A stretch of DNA of 64,000 bases, taken from Trichobilharzia regenti (lineage: Eukaryota; Platyhelminthes; Trematoda; Strigeidida; Schistosomatidae). The notes beneath the pieces are model-generated. The model had not been told where the DNA came from. It saw nothing but the letters and a program-made list of their open reading frames with translations, and made no database searches. The number at the start of each line of letters is the position of its first letter. The first letter of the stretch is position 1. Shown one piece after another: positions 34,919-46,199 of the stretch. The stretch is from positions 14,611,925 through 14,675,924 of the forward strand of contig OX235266.1 of NCBI GenBank assembly GCA_944472135.2. Reading direction: 5' to 3'. Made by a program: the position numbers and the translations under genes.

Positions 34919-35955
34919 AGTTGCCGAATTCGGTTGCCGTCGATGTGAGGACGGGTGTAAGGCAAGGCTGCACACTATCGCCGATGATTTTCCTGACTGT
35001 GGTAGACTGTATAATGCGACAGACAACGGGCAATGAGGAAAAGGGCATAAAATGGACTCATACAAAAAACTTGGAGGATCTGAACTTTGTCGATGATGAA
35101 TGTCTGATTTCTCACAAATTGGAAGATATGCAATTGAAAAGCAACAAGCTGGCAGAAGAAGCATCCAGAGAAGATAGGCCTTCAGGTGAACATAGAGAAA
35201 GGAGAGGTGATGAAGATTCCTGGGCAACACCAACAGCCACAGGAACACCAACAACAGACAACAATCAGCATAAATGGGGGGAACCTAAAAGAAACAACCT
35301 CCCTCACCTACCTATCTACCTACCTTGGAAACATCGTTTCAACTACAGGCGAACGGAACTGATGAGGATATCAAATTGAGGATCGGGAAAGCAAGACAAG
35401 CTTTCATTACTCTCAAGTCTGTGTGTAGGTCAACAGCACTCATCACTCAGCATCAAAATAAGATCCTGATTTTCAACTCCAATGTTAAGTCAGTCAATGC
35501 TACTATAGGGATCTGAGAACTTGAGCGTCATAAAGAGAACCTCAAACAAACTACACACCTTCATCAACAGTTGTCTTCGCTCACTACTGCTCAAGATCAG
35601 ATGGCTGGCCAGAAAGTATCAGCAATAGGGATCTCTGGTAATGAGCGAACCAACCAAGCAGGAACCGATTGTGCAACAATTATGCAGGAAGAAATGGAGG
35701 TGTATTGGCTGGCCATACTGTCAAGAAACCATCAAGTGAGTGACATCACTAGACAAGCCATTGCTCGAATGGAAGCCGAAAGGGAAGCGACGAGTTGGTC
35801 GTCAGTGCAAGGGTGACATGGTGGAGGTGATGTGAAGAGGAGATGAAAACATGTGGGCAGACTTAGAGCCAGGTGAAAACTTTAGGAGAGAACCGAACGC
35901 AATGGAGACGCGCGGCTAAAGCCCTATGTTCCTCTAGAAATTATAAGAATTTATA
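34919..35955 (+). mobile_element. RTE-type (family A) fragment, right half of head-to-head pair
   Basis: Begins at VDVRTGVRQGCTLSPMIF (RT motif B), LTVVDCIMRQTTGNEEKGIK, LNFVDDECLISHKLED (motif C, VDD), then the C-terminal WGNIVSTTGERN-type block, SSLTTAQDQMAGQKVS and the tail to an AT-rich end near 35955. The junction at 34918/34919 joins it head-to-head to an inverted copy of nearly the same region. Confidence 0.85.
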
Positions 35956-36563
35956 ATAATCATAATAGTACTCACCATATGATGCTCATCAATCGCTCAA
36001 CACTAATATTTATGTATAGCTTCACATTAAAATTTTACCAGTCATGTAGTGAAATGTTAGCGTCAATAGGAAAAATCAATTTTTACAGGTAAAGGAGGGT
36101 TAGAAATAACTGATTACGGAAATCAAGATCAGTCATATATGCCTGCACTAAGTTCACTTTTAACAGTTTGAAAAATAATTTGGGCATTGGGTATATGATA
36201 TTCAGTATGTTTCACTGAGAGAGACAGAGAAGGCCGTTTTCAGAGAATTTCCGCCTCATTATCCTTTTTTAGATTCAGGATTAAGCAGGACATCATTTGT
36301 AAAACTGTTTGCGCATTATGTGGACACCCGTGACGAGGAAGAGGGCTGCAAAGATTGTAAGGACTAAAACCGACTCGTCATGATCTGAAGGCTAGAAATT
36401 GATCTTTGCTTAGTTCTACTGCACAGCTGACCAAAATGTCCTTGAGTTACACACAGTTCAATAAAAAAAGTTCTTTAAAGAAAGCAAAAGCGCGGCTATT
36501 TGCGGTAAAATTTGTAATCCTACTCGACAATACTAATATATCAAAACTCAAAATTACCTCAAC
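35956..36563. other. No gene; tail relic of the 49140-type repeat near 36120-36190
   Basis: 'agttcacttttaacagtttg' and 'tttgggcattgg' near 36145-36190 match the complement of 49136-49175 in the short palindromic insert. Confidence 0.4.
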
Positions 36564-36577
36564 ATTATTGCCAGTAG

Positions 36578-37158
36578 TTACAGGATTTCATCATGAGCTG
36601 ACATCAGTTAGAGAACCATTGACAGCTGTAACGTCAGCTTAGTCTGGGACTCTTCAGCAGTACGCACCCACCATCAGGGTTCGAACCCAACCTTATGGTT
36701 ACAAGGCTAGCGAGCTCATAGAGCATTAAGACACTAGGACCTGATCCAATGGCCAGTCCATGAATTCCAACTTCTGCCAATTCACTCCTGTAACCAATTA
36801 ATCAAATCCCTACAAACCGAAAATTGAAAATCAATGAGATACTCACTAGCGACTGGCCCTATTCAAGTAGGTAGTTCGAGTGGAGTTCTAGTAGGAAGTC
36901 GTGACCAGTTTGAATTCATGGTCTGACGATTGGATTGGGTCCCAGTGGTTTAATGGTCTACAAGCTTGCCTTCTAACCAAAAGGTCATTGATGTGAACCG
37001 TGGCAGTGGGTTCGTACTGCTGAAGAGTTCTAAACTAGGCTGACGTAAGAGCTGTCCATTACTCTCAGCTGGTTTTCCAGTAGTTTTCTAACCGATATCA
37101 GCTAATGATGAAATCTCTTAACCAGCCAAATAAAGTCTCTACAATCCACAACTTGAAA
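36578..37158. repeat. Head-to-head ribozyme-type SINE pair
   Basis: Left minus arm 36578-36790 (B-box complement gggttcgaaccca near 36679); right plus unit from about 36830 with head, A-box, diverged B-box and ribozyme relic 37016-37065. Flanks attattgccagtag (36564-36577) and attattcccattag (37159-37172) agree at 12 of 14 positions, a possible aged target duplication. Confidence 0.7.
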
Positions 37159-37481
37159 ATTATTCCCATTAGGCAGTTATACAAGTCATATAAGTTTCTA
37201 GGACAAAATAAGTACTGTAGAACAAAATTAGAGGACCAAAATTCAACTCTAAGATGTATCTCACAATCAAGTAGAATATAATCCAACAATGGTGGGATCA
37301 AAACTGTGTCAGAAACAATCACACATCAACAATTCCCACAAACAGTTCAAGGTCAGAACAACCATCATTCAATCAAAACAAAATCACATTCACATTTCCA
37401 TATACAACATAGTATTAGTGTCACCACATCACCACAAAGAGAAATATTAAAACTAGAGATTGAGCATAAACAAAGGTAAAT

Positions 37482-38939
37482 TTTGATGTGGTTTTGTTCT
37501 CTGAGCTGGATGGTTAGTTTGCGAAGCTTTCATCACCTTACTGGGTGACATCTTCAGCGCATACTTCAATTTGAAGTGAGCTTTTAGATTTCTCCACGAG
37601 TTTATTAATCATCTCTCCTGGTGACCTTGGACGTGATTGGTTGTTTGTGTGTGTTTTCACACCTTCTAGGTTACTTGTATTGGAACCGGTTGTTTCTTTG
37701 ACTTGAATTTTGACCCTTTGTGTGTGAAGTTTCTTTCTTATTGGTTGATAAATTTTGTCTATGTCGATGTGTCTATTGATTGATGATCCACTGGAATGTC
37801 ATCAAAAGAGACGAATTAGATAAAACTCACAACTTAATAAACAACGTCTTCAACGACATCAAATTCACAAGAGAAGAGGAATCCGAGAACAAAATACCAT
37901 TTTTGGACGTCTTAGTCAGGCGAACAACTACAGGAGAATTAGAAACTCAAGTTTATAGGAAATCAACTCACACAGACCAAATACTGAATTACAACAGCAA
38001 CAACCCAATAACACACAAAAGGAATTGCATACAAACACTATTCAAGAGGGCAAGGACTCACTGCAGCACTCCCACCTTAAGAAAAATTGAAGAAAAGTAT
38101 CTCATGGACGTCTTCCAAAAGAATGGATATCCACGGAATTTCATCAAGAGACATATAACCCCAAGCCAACCTACCAAAGCAAAAGCCACCAAGGAGAACA
38201 CAAAGAAATTTGCCTTACCATATATAAAAGATATCTCAGAAATCACTACAAGACTCTTCAAACCTTTAGGAGTTGACGTCGTACACAAACCAACAAAGTC
38301 GCTTCACTCAATTCTATGTCAACCAAAAGACTCAACAGCGAAAGAAGATAAAACCAACATCATCTACAAAATAAACTGTAACAACTGCGGAAAACACTAC
38401 ATTGGCCAAAGTGGACGTCCCCCTCGTCTTCGTATCCACGAACATAAGCCAGCCGTCAAAAGACATGATATCCACTCCCTCATTTCACTACACACAGACA
38501 ACTACGGACATCAATTCGACTGGGGCAACGTTCAAATATTAGACAAAGGAAATAACAAGAATGCTAGAGAATTTTTAGAAGCTTGGCATTCCAGTGGATC
38601 ATCAATCAATAGACACATCGACATAGACAAAATTTATCAACCAATAAGAAAGAAACTTCACACACAAAGGGTCAAAATTCAAGTCAAAGAAACAACCGGT
38701 TCCAATACAAGTAACCTAGAAGGTGTGAAAACACACACAAACAACCAATCACGTCCAAGGTCACCAGGAGAGATGATTAATAAACTCGTGGAGAAATCTA
38801 AAAGCTCACTTCAAATTGAAGTATGCGCTGAAGATGTCACCCAGTAAGGTGATGAAAGCTTCGCAAACTAACCATCCAGCTCAGAGAACAAAACCACATC
38901 AAAATCATCCACCTGAGCTACAAATCTTCTCTATAATAT
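37482..38939 (+). mobile_element. Penelope-like element 5 (second PLE family), GIY-YIG with 319-bp inverted repeats
   Basis: 37799-38847 is an open frame starting after the RT catalytic motifs: FNDIKFTREEESENKIPFLD, RKSTHTDQILNYNSNN, NGYPRNFIKRHITP, then GIY-YIG CNNCGKHYIGQSGRPPRLRI, EH, and REFLEAWHSSGSSINRHI. 37480-37798 is an exact-length inverted copy of 38587-38905 (319 bp each) covering the last coding codons and 3' UTR. The first reading-frame residues before 37799 derive from that inverted arm and are not native. A 12-bp direct repeat acaaaggtaaat at 37470-37481 and 38940-38951 bounds the whole structure. Confidence 0.92.
38828..38857 (+). ncRNA. Hammerhead-like motif in PLE 5 end
   Basis: CTGAAGA, arm TGTCACC, loop CAGTAA, arm GGTGAT, then GAAA: hammerhead strand order with a stem II of five Watson-Crick pairs plus one G-U, but with U/U at 10.1-11.1. 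A mirror copy lies at 37528-37557 on minus. PLE-borne hammerheads are known; activity here is uncertain because stem I and III partners are unclear. Confidence 0.45.
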
Positions 38940-38989
38940 ACAAAGGTAAATAATAAGCATTAAGGCAGTAAGTAGATGACAAGCAAACA

Positions 38990-39100
38990 CTAAGGCAGTC
39001 ATATATTTATTGAATTGGTGGATGGTAACTAGCAGTGGAATCCAGGATATACAGCATTTCGTCCTATTTGGGACTCGTCATCTGGTCGAGTCAATCGACA
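38990..39100 (-). repeat. SM-alpha SINE fragment
   Basis: Minus-strand SM-alpha 3' half containing the hammerhead and the end 'ctagttaccatccaccaatt'. The tRNA-like promoter part is missing. Confidence 0.7.
39040..39087 (-). ncRNA. SM-alpha hammerhead ribozyme, C3 changed
   Basis: Minus strand: stem I GACCAG / CTGGAT (CCAG/CTGG pairs), core ATGACGA (A for C3), stem II GTCC/GGAC with loop CAAATA, GAAA, stem III region 'tgctgtatat', cleavage after ATC, then CTGGATTCC. Very close to the known schistosome ribozyme except C3. Confidence 0.8.
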
Positions 39101-39585
39101 GGAAAATCTAACATTCAATTAAACAGTGATACATAGCCTAGGATAAAAGTGGAAACTAAGTACAAAGTTGGTTGAGACATCCAAATAAGTATCAGAGTAT
39201 TGTATTTAGATCGTTGATGAGAGAGATTTTTAGCAAACAGTTATTCTGTTTCAGTTATTAATTTGTAGAATTTAGCAAGACATGGTATCACACAGTCAGT
39301 AATATGTAAAGTAATAGTGACTGAGAAGAACAGGTGAATGAATTACATAATAATATCAAAATAAAAGCAAGTTAGTTGAATTAACCTAGAATACTAATCA
39401 TAATACAATAGACGTTAAAGGCAGAGAAATCATTTATAAGACATTATACACATTATGTGGACAGCCCGGTGTACAGGAAAGTGGTCGCACAAACTTTTTT
39501 TTGAACATGCACAGATTTATTCTGTTCAGATGAATTCTGATTGGCTCTTCTGTATGTTAAAGTCAAAGTTGTAGAGGTTGAATAA
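39101..39585. other. No gene seen
   Basis: AT-rich; no recognised repeat. Confidence 0.3.
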
Positions 39586-39589
39586 GACT

Positions 39590-40385
39590 GGGCGTAGAAA
39601 AGAGAAATAAATTTAGGACCCATTTCTGGCGTAGACGGAATATCCAACTGGCTGGCTGTCGACTTAAGGGTGTGTGTAATGCTCAGCAGTTCGCTGTGTC
39701 CTCTTTTATGGCTGGCTGGGAAGACATAAAAAGCCACCTGTCTTTGATCATAGGTGCCTGCGTTCTTCCTCCCATGTGAAGTGGTATAAAGGGTGAGCAA
39801 TATTGAAGTTAGGCATCAGTCGAGTGCTAGGTAAGTAAGGGAAATAAATAGACAAGGCTGTGAAGTTACAGTAATCTACATGGTTAGGACATGTGTTACG
39901 AATGCACGCCTAGCCATCGCCTTCCTCGATCGACGGGTAATTTTACCTGACTGACATAGGATGGATCAGGTTGGAAAAAAGCTAGTGTGGGTGCTGGTCA
40001 AAGCAAAACATGGCCTCATCAGTCAATGAAATCCACAACAGCTAGTTTAAGCCAGCCAGCTACATAGGGAGGTGTATACTACCAGTCTGGATGAGGTCGT
40101 TAGGATAGTAAAAACAAATGAAGGCTGCAGACAACTGGTGATATGGCTCGAAATCGTTCTCAATGTTTGACGCAGATGTATCCACTCCTTGTGATTTATA
40201 ATATCCGACAAAACTCTGTTGTTCCACCATATTACTGTTCTTTCTGCCTCATATTCGTGTTTATTATCGCTGTTTTGAGTCTCTCTTCTCTTGCTTTGTG
40301 TGCTACATGGAGAAAGGGTGGCGGCTAGAACTGATACCCATCGATTCAGAGTTCTACGTTGAAACAAGTTAGTCAGTAATGTCAT
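39590..40385 (+). mobile_element. RTE-type retrotransposon 3' end (family B)
   Basis: Shares blocks with the complement of 61300-62310 and with 14010-14690: 'tctttgatcataggtgcctg', 'gacatagga', 'aacatggcctcatcag', then GDMARNRSQCLTQMYPLL and the tail to 'gttctacgttgaa'. Frameshifted. Confidence 0.6.
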
Positions 40386-41045
40386 CATAATGTCTAATAT
40401 CGATTAGATGTGCTAGTATTGACCTGTGTATCGTTTTATTCGGTTTTTCACCTAACCAAAACGTATTGTTTTATTCATAAATTCAACGATGAACATGCCT
40501 AATCATACACCTAAACATTTAAATACACATGGAAGAAGCGAAATAAGGCATACAATCTGTCTTCATTTCGTGAACTTATTAATTATTGGTTGACTGATGA
40601 ATAAACAGCCCAGCTTAGCTAAGTTAAAAGTCTTTTTGAAAGCCTTCTTCTAGCTCTGTAATACAATTTCACTATTAACATCCACCGTGATGAATAGCAG
40701 CAGTCTTAGGATCACTAATTTTTGTTTTTTTGGAAATAAAGGCACCCTGACGTTTTGGCTTGCTAAACTCATTTGTTTATTCAAATCATTCATCAGATAT
40801 CCATTTCTGCTTAGGAGAGCAGGAATATTTGTCGAGATCTTCACTTGATGTGGTATCCTTGCAGCTGTCATTCAGCATTATCATTTTTTCGGCTAATTTT
40901 ACTTTGATGTATACTATTCCGGTGAATTCTTGGTTTTTTTTTTACGTAATTCATCTATCGATTCTTCTTAGTCATGGTTATTTTACAAGTGTGTAATATC
41001 TTCTTCTCAGCTTCTAAAAGTCGACTAATCTTGAATTTCAACTGT
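40386..41045. other. No gene seen
   Basis: AT-rich; no similarity recognised. Confidence 0.3.
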
Positions 41046-41049
41046 TGCT

Positions 41050-41610
41050 TTGTAGGGATTTGAATTATTGGTGACAGGATTTCATTATCAGCTGACATCG
41101 GTTAGAGAACCATTGGAAAATCACCAGGGAGTACTGGACAGCTGTTTCGTCAGACCAGTTTGGGACTCTTCATTAGCGCGCACTCACACTATGGGGTTAG
41201 AACCCATGACTTTTTGGTTACAAGGTGAGCTCGTAGACGATTAAGCTACTGGGACTCAATCCACTGGCGACTTGCCCCAATCAGGTATGTAGTTACCTGA
41301 GATTCTAGTGGAAATTGGTGACCAGTAGGGTGCAGCAGGCTGGGTGTTAGGACAAATACTCGCCGAAGATATTTCGTGAATTAGCAGAAGTTTGAATTCA
41401 TGATCTGACCGTCGAATTTGGTCCCAGTGGCTTAATGGTCTACGAGCTCACCTTGTAACCAGAAGGTCCTGGGTTCGAACCTCGGCGGGTGAGCATTGCT
41501 GAAGAGTCCCAGGCTAGGAAGAAACAGTTGTCTGGCAGTGCACCCAGGTAGTTTTCTAATGGTTCTCTAACCAATGTCAGCCTATGATGAAATCCTGTAA
41601 ACTAGAATTT
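41050..41610. repeat. Head-to-head ribozyme-type SINE pair
   Basis: Left minus arm 41050-41290 (B-box complement gggttagaaccca near 41194); right plus unit 41300-41610 with A-box tggcttaatggtctacg, B-box gggttcgaacctc and ribozyme segment 41493-41545 (CTGAAGA, GTCC, GGAA, GAAA). No clean target duplication. Confidence 0.7.
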
Positions 41611-41779
41611 TATTTTTATTATTAGCGTCCATTCCTATATCATGTCATTTCTATTCCTTCGTGTCCAATAATCTGTTGCTAACTTCTATTGAATAATTGT
41701 CTTGATTTTCGCCATGAATTATTTCTACTTCTTATTTAAAGGTAGTCATTTCTAACTAATTTAAAGTGCTCATTAAAAT

Positions 41780-42960
41780 TTTCAAAAGAATGGTTTCTGA
41801 ACAAAGAATATTCTTTTCGATAACCTGCCCTCCATCAAGTTCTACGGTTATATGCACATTATAGTGAATGAATGACTTAGTGTTATGAACAGTATGAATG
41901 ATTGTTAAAATAACATCGAATCAATGATAATATCAACAGATTACAGTTCAATAGCATCAACATAAAATAAGCTGAATATTAGACAGATTAATTAGGAAAG
42001 ATAATAATATGAATTGGTGATTTTACAGTCTCTACTGAAGGCCAGTCAGGGCAGTGGTAGTGGTGTGGTGAGAACAGGCTGCTAGCCAATTGGTAGACAT
42101 TAATCTACGCTGATTGGTAGACATTAATCTAGGCTGATTCAACAACCAATCACAGTAGACTTAAACGTGGGCAAATATGATTCTCAGATAAATGGCTCTA
42201 CTTTCCGAAAAATGTCGAAAACAACCAATCAGGAGACTGTGTTTGTCTTCCGAGAAACAACCAATTAGAAGACTGCCTTCTTCTGCTTGCATAAGTCTTA
42301 TTAATGTACATAAAGAATATATAAATATGCGTTGATTTTCGTAATAAAACTATCTATTGCCTGGCCCTTGTCTTCTGTTGTTACAATGGTAGTGGCTGGT
42401 TGGACCTGTTACTTCTGCACACACAGCACTGGTTGTTTCAGGCGAATCACGATGGCCTCTACTGTTTGGAGCATGCGGTGCCTGGATGCTTTTGGTAATT
42501 TTTTTTGGTACTCGGTGGATGGTAGAGAAGGATTCTTCAATCCTAGCTTTGTGGTCAGCCAGTTTTGACTAGGCGATCTAATATCGAACTGTTGATGGCT
42601 TTATTACATCTTTACCTAGACATACTCGAAGATGTTCTCAATCGCATACAAAAAATCAAGTTCCTAGAGAAACGGCCAATATAACTTACTCCACCACAAG
42701 CAGCGCAGTTGATTTGGTAGACACAGTTGGAATTGGCTTGTCTGGGTACTTCATCTTTCAATCGAGGAATTACCATCGGTCATGTAGAAAATATGACGTG
42801 TAGTTTACCAGCATGAAAAGTTCTTTGAATAAATTTTCTTAACTAGTTAGTAGTTATTTCACTGAGTGCGTCACTTTTGAATTGCAGTTGCATTTATAAA
42901 GGCTTCTTATCTACACATGGAGAATAGTTCTTTCCCTTTTCATGTCTTTTACTTACCTAG
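41780..42960 (-). mobile_element. Penelope-like element 6, decayed, split by a solo LTR
   Basis: 42386-42960 on minus aligns with the 19130-19690 part of PLE 1: the GIY-YIG and C-terminal region with many stops. 41780-42063 is its 3' UTR and end (gttatcgaaaagaatattc near 41815), matching 18790-19100. The solo LTR at 42064-42385 interrupts it just before the C-terminus. Confidence 0.7.
42064..42385 (+). mobile_element. Solo LTR, copy 1
   Basis: Begins tgtggtgaga and ends tctgttgttaca (TG...CA). Internal features: three aacaaccaat(c/t) CCAAT-type boxes, TATA-like tatataaatatg near 42320 and an aataaaa signal about 20 bp later. Nearly the same sequence recurs at 50332-50593, which supports the ends. 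Copy 1 has two extra internal segments, one a tandem duplication of 'gattggtagacattaatct'. Family (Gypsy or BEL) not determinable. Confidence 0.75.
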
Positions 42961-43470
42961 GCAGCACTATTTCATCTGTAGTCAAGCGGTGTGTATGAGC
43001 ATACAAAATTGGAACAGGATTGAGATTGCAAGACAGACCTCATCTTCCCTGAAATCACTATAGAAATATGCCGTCCTACGTGTGTCAGTCAGTACTTGTA
43101 TACTGTTTAGGGTTATACCATTTGTGAGAAGTAAGGTGTTTCCAATAGTCTACTGAAAACGTCCATCAGTAGTTGCCTCCGCTAGCTATTGATGATAAGA
43201 CAAGCATTCAGAAACTATAAGTAACAAGGAACTCTGATAGACAAGAAACAAACTGAGAACCGGTCATCCAAAAAATATGCAGTAGGAAGGAAGGGAGGAG
43301 GTAGATTAGACACATACTGAGGACATCATTGAGTAATATGACGCCTTACATCTTGAAGTGGAACACTTATAGGTAGCAAAGAGTTGGACGCCACTTTCAG
43401 TATGACATGAGGAAGATTCTGTAAGGTAGAGGTAAAACCTTATGGGTTGATGTGGAACTAGTCGAAAAGG
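42945..43470 (+). mobile_element. RTE-type 3' fragment, degenerate
   Basis: From a 'tacctaggcagcac' block (as at 14785) through a decayed SETW region to RTSLSNMTPYILKWN, the 'R.pSn.iTrqa..W' tail. Ends about 115 bp before exon 43585. Confidence 0.5.
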
Positions 43471-43584
43471 ATTATACTTCTGTGCTTCTTATTTTATCAC
43501 TTTGTAGCCTACAACTGTATGTAATTTTATGATGATTAAGCGTCCGAGAAGAGTTTCACATTCCTTTCATATTTATTTTTGTAG

Positions 43585-43959
43585 ACACTATAAATACAAC
43601 TCAAATGAACGACCAAAATTCAACCAATACCCCATCGGAAATACAAACTACAGATTCACCAACTGAAACAACATCAGAAAATCTCTCTGAACATCCTAAA
43701 ATGGAACAGTCAACTTTGAATCAATCAGAAGAAAGTAATACTATCCTCTATTCATCGGAGAGTATTTCGACAAATGAGGCTGAAGTACCACAGTCCAGAA
43801 ATTTCCTTGAAGGTGACATGTTAATGACGAAAATAGGTGCTAAACTTGATGACTTATATAGGGATAATAATGACCTGACCTCTGAAGAAATTCATGATGA
43901 AACAACAGATACTGTCGTGGAGACGTCATCATATGAAAGTCTTCTTTCGACCAGCAGTG
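43585..43959 (+). CDS. EGFR: EGFR-like exon: Thr/Ser/Glu-rich extracellular insert
   Basis: Bounded by acceptor ttttgtag and donor gtaagt, phase 1-1, 375 bp. It encodes 125 residues with no cysteine and no domain similarity, rich in Ser, Thr, Asn and Glu (TTQMNDQNSTNTPSE, then TETTSENLSEHPK). NxS/T sequons occur (for example NST and NLS), so an extended glycosylated linker is plausible. Its assignment rests on strand, splice signals, phase and position between the L1 and domain II exons rather than homology. Because both ends are phase 1, skipping it would keep the receptor in frame, so it is a candidate cassette exon. Confidence 0.7.
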
Positions 43960-44009
43960 GTAAGTCAATTACTGCTAATTAATCAAAACTGTTATGTGGG
44001 CCCGATTAT

Positions 44010-44460
44010 TATTATTATTGTTATTAATGCCTTGGGTTTCTAATGGAACATCAGGCTTCAATCACGCATCTCCATTTCGCTATCTCTTCTGCATCCGTCT
44101 TTATCTGGCTTCAGGATCACCTATGATCTTTTATTTCCTCCTGACATGGTCTCTCCCATATCACACCTTCAGACCGATGTCCAAATCGTCATCCCCTATT
44201 CGGACTGCACTATCAGACCTAGCATGTAATGTCAATCAAATGTCTATTCCAAGTGTGTTCCATTCATCTTCATCTCCTCTGGCAATTTTCTGGGCAATAG
44301 CTTCTTGGTTGATCCGTTGCCAGTCAGACATCCTTGTTGCTTATCCTTTCTGGTCACCTGACGTTCAGTTTTGCAGTGAAGACAGCTCTTGATGAAATTC
44401 TGGAGCCTGCTGAAAATGATTTCTGATGACGTCTCAAGTCTTTTGAATCACATGGAAGAA
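44010..44460 (-). mobile_element. RTE-type 3' end fragment (family A)
   Basis: Complement reads the tail TW..A...W with 'cttgggtttctaatggaaca', equivalent to 29150 'gttcctagtggaacat', plus 'gaagatgaatggaa' and the thumb region to 44460. Many stops. Confidence 0.55.
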
Positions 44461-44769
44461 ATAATTCGCCAACAGTTTTGAAAATCTGAATTTTTTTGTT
44501 TATGTTTAAAGAAGAGGATTTTCAAAGTGAATTTACAGTAATAAGGAGGTCGATGTTGAATTAAAAATGAACAACTTGATGGAAGATTGAATAACAAATT
44601 ATAAGAATCAGTTAATACAGCCCCCACCCCCCGTGGCCTAATAAAATAAAGCAGAAGGCAGTCTGACCCTAGTCGGTAGAAATATTCACTTTATTTGACG
44701 GAAATATGCTGTATGTAAACACTGTAAATCTTCGAAAAGTTAGCCCAGTAAATAAATAATCTGATTTTC

Positions 44770-45440
44770 AAGCATGGGTTTGTAAGGATTTTATTTAATT
44801 GGTCAGGGATTTCATCATGAGCTGACACATCGGTTTGAGAACCATTGGAAAACCAGCTGGGAGTACTGGATAGCTATTACCATTGTCCCAGATTGGGACT
44901 ATTCAGCAGTACACACCCACACCGCGGGTTCGAACTCAGAACCTTCTGGTTACAAATCTAGCGAGCTCGTAGATCATTCATCCACTCACTGGGACCCGAT
45001 CCAATGGCCATCCGATGAATTCCAACTTCTATCAATTCACGACATAGCGCGACTGGCACTAACCAGTGACTTTGGTGAGTATTTGTCCTCACACAGGGAT
45101 TCCATTGGTCGTGACCAGTAGGGTACAAAAGGTTGATGGTGAGGCGGCAACTCATTGAAGAAGACATTGCGAAGTGACTGTGATGTGTCATGAATTGGTA
45201 AACGTTAGAATTACTGGGCTGGTCATTGGATCGGGTCCCAGTGAATGGCTTAATGGTCTACGAGCTAGCTAACCAGCCTTGTGACAAGGAGGGCCTAGTG
45301 ACCCAAAAACCCATGGTGTGGGTGTGTACTGTTGAATAGTCACAATCTAGGACAACGGAGACAGTTATACAGCACTCCCAGCTGATTTTCCAATGGTTTT
45401 CTAACCGATGTGTCCGCTCATGATGAAATTCTGTAACCAA
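44770..45440. repeat. Head-to-head ribozyme-type SINE pair
   Basis: Left minus arm with B-box complement gggttcgaactcag near 44932; right plus unit to 45440 with decayed B-box. Both arms carry an ACAA(C/T)GG-type insertion at the ribozyme stem II-GAAA junction, so cores are broken. Confidence 0.65.
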
Positions 45441-46195
45441 ATTATTGTATTAGTTGAATAAGGTTTGGCATGAAAAGGTATCCAGTCAATCTGTGGCAAA
45501 CCCCGATGATTTAGACTAATTTAAGCCAGTTTTAGAATTTTTTTTTAGCCACTTCATATCACACACCAGAGCCATTATAAACGACACAAATGTATTCTAA
45601 CTGACCCAGCATTTAAATTGCACCGGACTTACTATATAAGGCGAAGTTTCTAGACTCGATGACTTACAGGAAAGTAAGTATGCACAGATTTTATTGAGTA
45701 AACTTCACAATCTTATCCACAAAAAATTGCTCTGTCAACCTAACATTCAACACTTGACTTCAGTGTTATTCACTGTTATTCACATCACCTAACATGAGGA
45801 ATAGAATGCAAACATATGTGGTCATAAACAATTATCTTCTTCATGCCTTCCATTATCTATGACCATTACTTAAAGCCATAAAGATGAACAGAATCTAAGT
45901 GCAGAGGAGCACAAACATCTTTTGATTGATAACCGGATATCACATTCACAACAGAGATGGTGCAATTTGTTTCCGAGCTGAGATTTCGATAACAACCAGC
46001 TATTAGAAACACTCTCTTCAAACAAGGATCCGGTGGTATGGTATCATCTCAACTCCATACACTCCTCACTGCTACCAGCAGCCGCAAGTATCGAAATTTA
46101 TCGACCTTAGTTTTCTCGATATTTTTTCTCACATTTATCCGCAAACACTGGCGAAACTTACACCCAGGCAGCAGATACTGAACATTTCCGTCCAA
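45441..46195. other. No gene seen
   Basis: No coding signal or recognised repeat. Confidence 0.3.
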
Positions 46196-46199
46196 CGTA

